A stretch of 6,685 nt of DNA from Alphaproteobacteria bacterium (GTDB lineage Bacteria; Pseudomonadota; Alphaproteobacteria; Rhodobacterales; Rhodobacteraceae). Positions 5,299 to 6,685 of the stretch are shown piece by piece (within the stretch, counting starts at the first letter, position 1; the number at the start of each line of letters is the position of its first letter). The stretch lies in contig JAUHZL010000172.1 in assembly GCA_030425945.1 (NCBI GenBank), positions 1-6,685 on the forward strand, read 5' to 3'. The position numbers and the translations under genes were made by a program. The notes beneath the pieces were generated by a model that had not been told where the DNA came from, did no database searches, and worked only from the letters and a program-made list of their open reading frames with translations.

Positions 5299-5952
5299 TT
5301 ACTCCAGCCCGGCGATGATCCCGCGCAGGGTGCCGATCCCTTCGCCCTTTTCGGACGAGGTCACGATGATCTCGGGATAGGCCGCCGGGTGCGCTGCCAG
5401 CTTGCCGCGCACCTGGTCGAGGACCTTGTCGCGGTCCGCGGCCTTGATCTTGTCCACCTTGGTCAGCACCGTCTGGAATGTGACCGCCGAGCGGTCGAGC
5501 AGGGTCAGGATCTCTTCGTCCACCGCCTTCACCCCGTGCCGCGCGTCGATCAGCACGAAGACCCGGCGCAGGCTCGGACGGCCGGAGAGGTAGGCCTTGA
5601 GCAGCCGCTGCCATTTCTCGACCGTCGCCACCGGTGCCTCGGCAAAGCCATAGCCGGGCAGGTCCACGAGGTAGCGCGCGTCGCCGAGGGTGAAGAAGTT
5701 GATCTCCTGCGTGCGCCCCGGCGTGTTCGAGGCCCGCGCCAGTCCCTTGCGCCCGGTTAGCGCGTTGATCAGGCTCGACTTGCCGACGTTCGAGCGCCCG
5801 GCAAACGCGACCTCCAGGCGGTCGGCCGGCGGCAGGCCCGACATGGCGACCACACCCTTCAGGAACTCGACCGGCCCGGCGAACAGCTTGCGGCCGGTCT
5901 CCTCCAGATCCGGGTCGATCTCGGAGACGGGAAAGGGCAGGGGCATGCTCAT
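5299..5952 (-). CDS. yihA: Ribosome-biogenesis GTP-binding protein YihA/YsxC (EngB)
   Basis: A TRAFAC-class GTPase of 217 residues that in bacteria assists late large-subunit ribosome assembly and is commonly essential. The GTPase motifs are complete: G1 GRSNVGKS (52-59), the G2 region SNTPGRTQ (76-83) with its conserved Thr, G3 DLPGYG (97-102), G4 TKVDK (164-168) and the G5 region TSSEKGEG (198-205). The TPGRTQ and DLPGYG strings are diagnostic of the YihA/YsxC group. The ATG at 5952 overlaps the upstream MOSC gene stop as ATGA; AGGAGA lies 9 bases before it. A second ATG at 5946 would remove two residues only. An open frame extends further upstream but lies inside the MOSC gene. The stop is TAA, 25 bases from the converging dehydrogenase stop. 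No U-rich terminator follows. Confidence 0.96.
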   Translation of the reverse strand: MSMPLPFPVSEIDPDLEETGRKLFAGPVEFLKGVVAMSGLPPADRLEVAFAGRSNVGKSSLINALTGRKGLARASNTPGRTQEINFFTLGDARYLVDLPGYGFAEAPVATVEKWQRLLKAYLSGRPSLRRVFVLIDARHGVKAVDEEILTLLDRSAVTFQTVLTKVDKIKAADRDKVLDQVRGKLAAHPAAYPEIIVTSSEKGEGIGTLRGIIAGLE

Positions 5953-6685
5953 GCGACGGGGTCTCCTGTCCGGATCAGGGCGCCTTCGATCACCTCGGCG
6001 TAAATGCCGAAGTCGGTGTGTCCCCAGCCCTCCTCCAGCGCGCCGAGCGTATCGGCATCGCGGCGCCCGGTCTCGGGGTTGGCCATCGTGGCCTTGCAGC
6101 GGGTGATCGGCTCGCGCCCGATCAGGACGGCGTCGCCGATACGGAACTCGCGTCCGATCCAGTCGACCTCTTCCCAGGGCGCGCTGCGCTCGACCCAGAG
6201 GTTGCCGCGCCAGCGGTGGATCGACAGGTCGCTGCGGCCCAGCTTCTGGGCCACGGCCCGGTGACTGGCCATGCCGTGCACGGCGACCCAGGCGTCGGGG
6301 ACATCGGTCTGGGCCCGGCCAGCATGGTGGATCAGCCGCGTCGGGCGCGGGGCGTCTGCGGGCCAGATCGGGTCGAGCCACGCGATGAGCGCGCGTTCGT
6401 CCTCCGGCGCGTCGAGCCGCAGCGTCAGCTCGGGCCGGTCGGGATGGCGCAGCGTCAGGCGTCGCGCGACCTCGTCGAAGTGGCAGGTCACCGCCATCAG
6501 CGCCGGGCCGGTCACGCCCCTGAGGTAATTCGCCTTCTGCGCCCAGGGTCCGTCGAGATCGCTGGCCCGCGACCGCTCGTGCGCAACGGCAAAGGCGCGG
6601 TCCCAGGGAAGGACCGCGCCGGGGCTCAGGGTGACGGCGTCCAGTTCCTCGCGCCCGATCGCCTTCAGCGGGTGCCGGACGATCC
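5949..6685 (-). CDS. MOSC domain-containing protein, mARC-like (5' partial)
   Basis: The frame is open to the window edge, so the N-terminus is missing; 244 residues are visible. The first visible residues (RHPLKAIGREEL...LSPGAVLPWDRAFAV) are the MOSC N-terminal beta-barrel, which normally starts close to the protein N-terminus, so little is missing. The MOSC core holds HRWRGNLWVE (visible residues 156-165), an APWEE segment, a FRIGDAV strand and ITRCKATMANPETG. The Cys (visible residue 196, bases 6096-6098) matches the molybdenum-cofactor-binding cysteine in the RCxxT...PxTG motif of mARC/YcbX-type enzymes. A role in cofactor binding or reduction of N-oxygenated compounds is inferred; the real substrate is unknown. 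No ferredoxin domain is fused at the visible C-terminus, unlike E. coli YcbX. It overlaps yihA by 4 bases and is the upstream gene of that pair. Confidence 0.9.
   Translation of the reverse strand, partial: IVRHPLKAIGREELDAVTLSPGAVLPWDRAFAVAHERSRASDLDGPWAQKANYLRGVTGPALMAVTCHFDEVARRLTLRHPDRPELTLRLDAPEDERALIAWLDPIWPADAPRPTRLIHHAGRAQTDVPDAWVAVHGMASHRAVAQKLGRSDLSIHRWRGNLWVERSAPWEEVDWIGREFRIGDAVLIGREPITRCKATMANPETGRRDADTLGALEEGWGHTDFGIYAEVIEGALIRTGDPVA
5962..5967 (-). promoter_or_regulatory. Ribosome binding site of yihA
   Basis: On the minus strand AGGAGA lies inside the end of the MOSC gene, 9 bases before the yihA ATG at 5952, so yihA can be initiated independently as well as through the ATGA overlap. 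Confidence 0.6.

Noticed and set aside
5290..5312. Inverted repeat CCGGGC/GCCCGG around the yihA stop codon as a terminator
   Set aside because: The 6-bp stem has an 11-base loop and no T run on either strand, and half of it lies in yihA coding sequence. It is too weak to call.
5953..6381. N-terminal extension of yihA giving a 360-residue protein
   Set aside because: The extension is an off-frame reading of the MOSC gene and is Arg/Pro/Ala-rich. The ATG at 5952 has a Shine-Dalgarno, an ATGA overlap and gives the normal family length.
1..6685. A defence system, mobile element or prophage in the window
   Set aside because: No integrase, transposase, toxin-antitoxin, nuclease or repeat array is seen. 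Every gene except the Fe-S, YkgJ-type and dehydrogenase proteins belongs to a well-known housekeeping or transport family.

Overview
The window is high-GC, densely packed DNA that reads like an alphaproteobacterial chromosome. The closest match is the Rhodobacterales/Roseobacter group, judging by a BztC/BztD-type amino-acid transporter, an ArgB with an N-terminal helix, a YihA GTPase next to a MOSC protein, and the protein sequences in general. No RNA gene, insertion sequence, CRISPR array, phage gene or long repeat is visible. Codon use looks uniform, so nothing suggests recent transfer. Taxonomy and family names come from remembered family features, not from a search.

Layout. (1) Bases 1-1842, plus strand: the end of an acidic/polar amino-acid ABC transporter operon, with a 5'-truncated inner-membrane permease (bztC-like) and its ATPase (bztD-like). 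It closes with a strong UUCG-loop terminator at 1865-1888. (2) Bases 1891-4404, minus strand: a tight four-gene unit read argB, a QueG-like Fe-S protein, sixA, and a YkgJ-type cysteine-cluster protein. Its junctions are a 3-base gap, a 4-base ATGA overlap and a 10-base gap, so translational coupling is likely. (3) Bases 4405-4532: a 128-base divergent intergenic region, the only sizeable non-coding stretch. (4) Bases 4533-5273, plus strand: a classical NADP(H)-type short-chain dehydrogenase of unknown substrate. (5) Bases 5299-6685, minus strand: a MOSC-domain protein (cut by the window edge) followed by the ribosome-assembly GTPase yihA/engB, joined by an ATGA overlap.

How the genes work together. 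The transporter pair takes up glutamate/aspartate-type amino acids, and ArgB commits N-acetylglutamate to arginine synthesis. The three genes coupled behind argB have no obvious place in arginine synthesis: a small protein with cysteines suited to two [4Fe-4S] clusters, a phosphohistidine phosphatase, and a second cysteine-rich protein. The most interesting structural feature is the lone plus-strand dehydrogenase lying between two minus-strand units, with no convincing terminator between it and yihA. Transcription from MOSC-yihA could therefore run antisense through it into argB. No clearly novel system is demonstrated. The best leads are this possible non-contiguous operon and the small QueG-like Fe-S protein.
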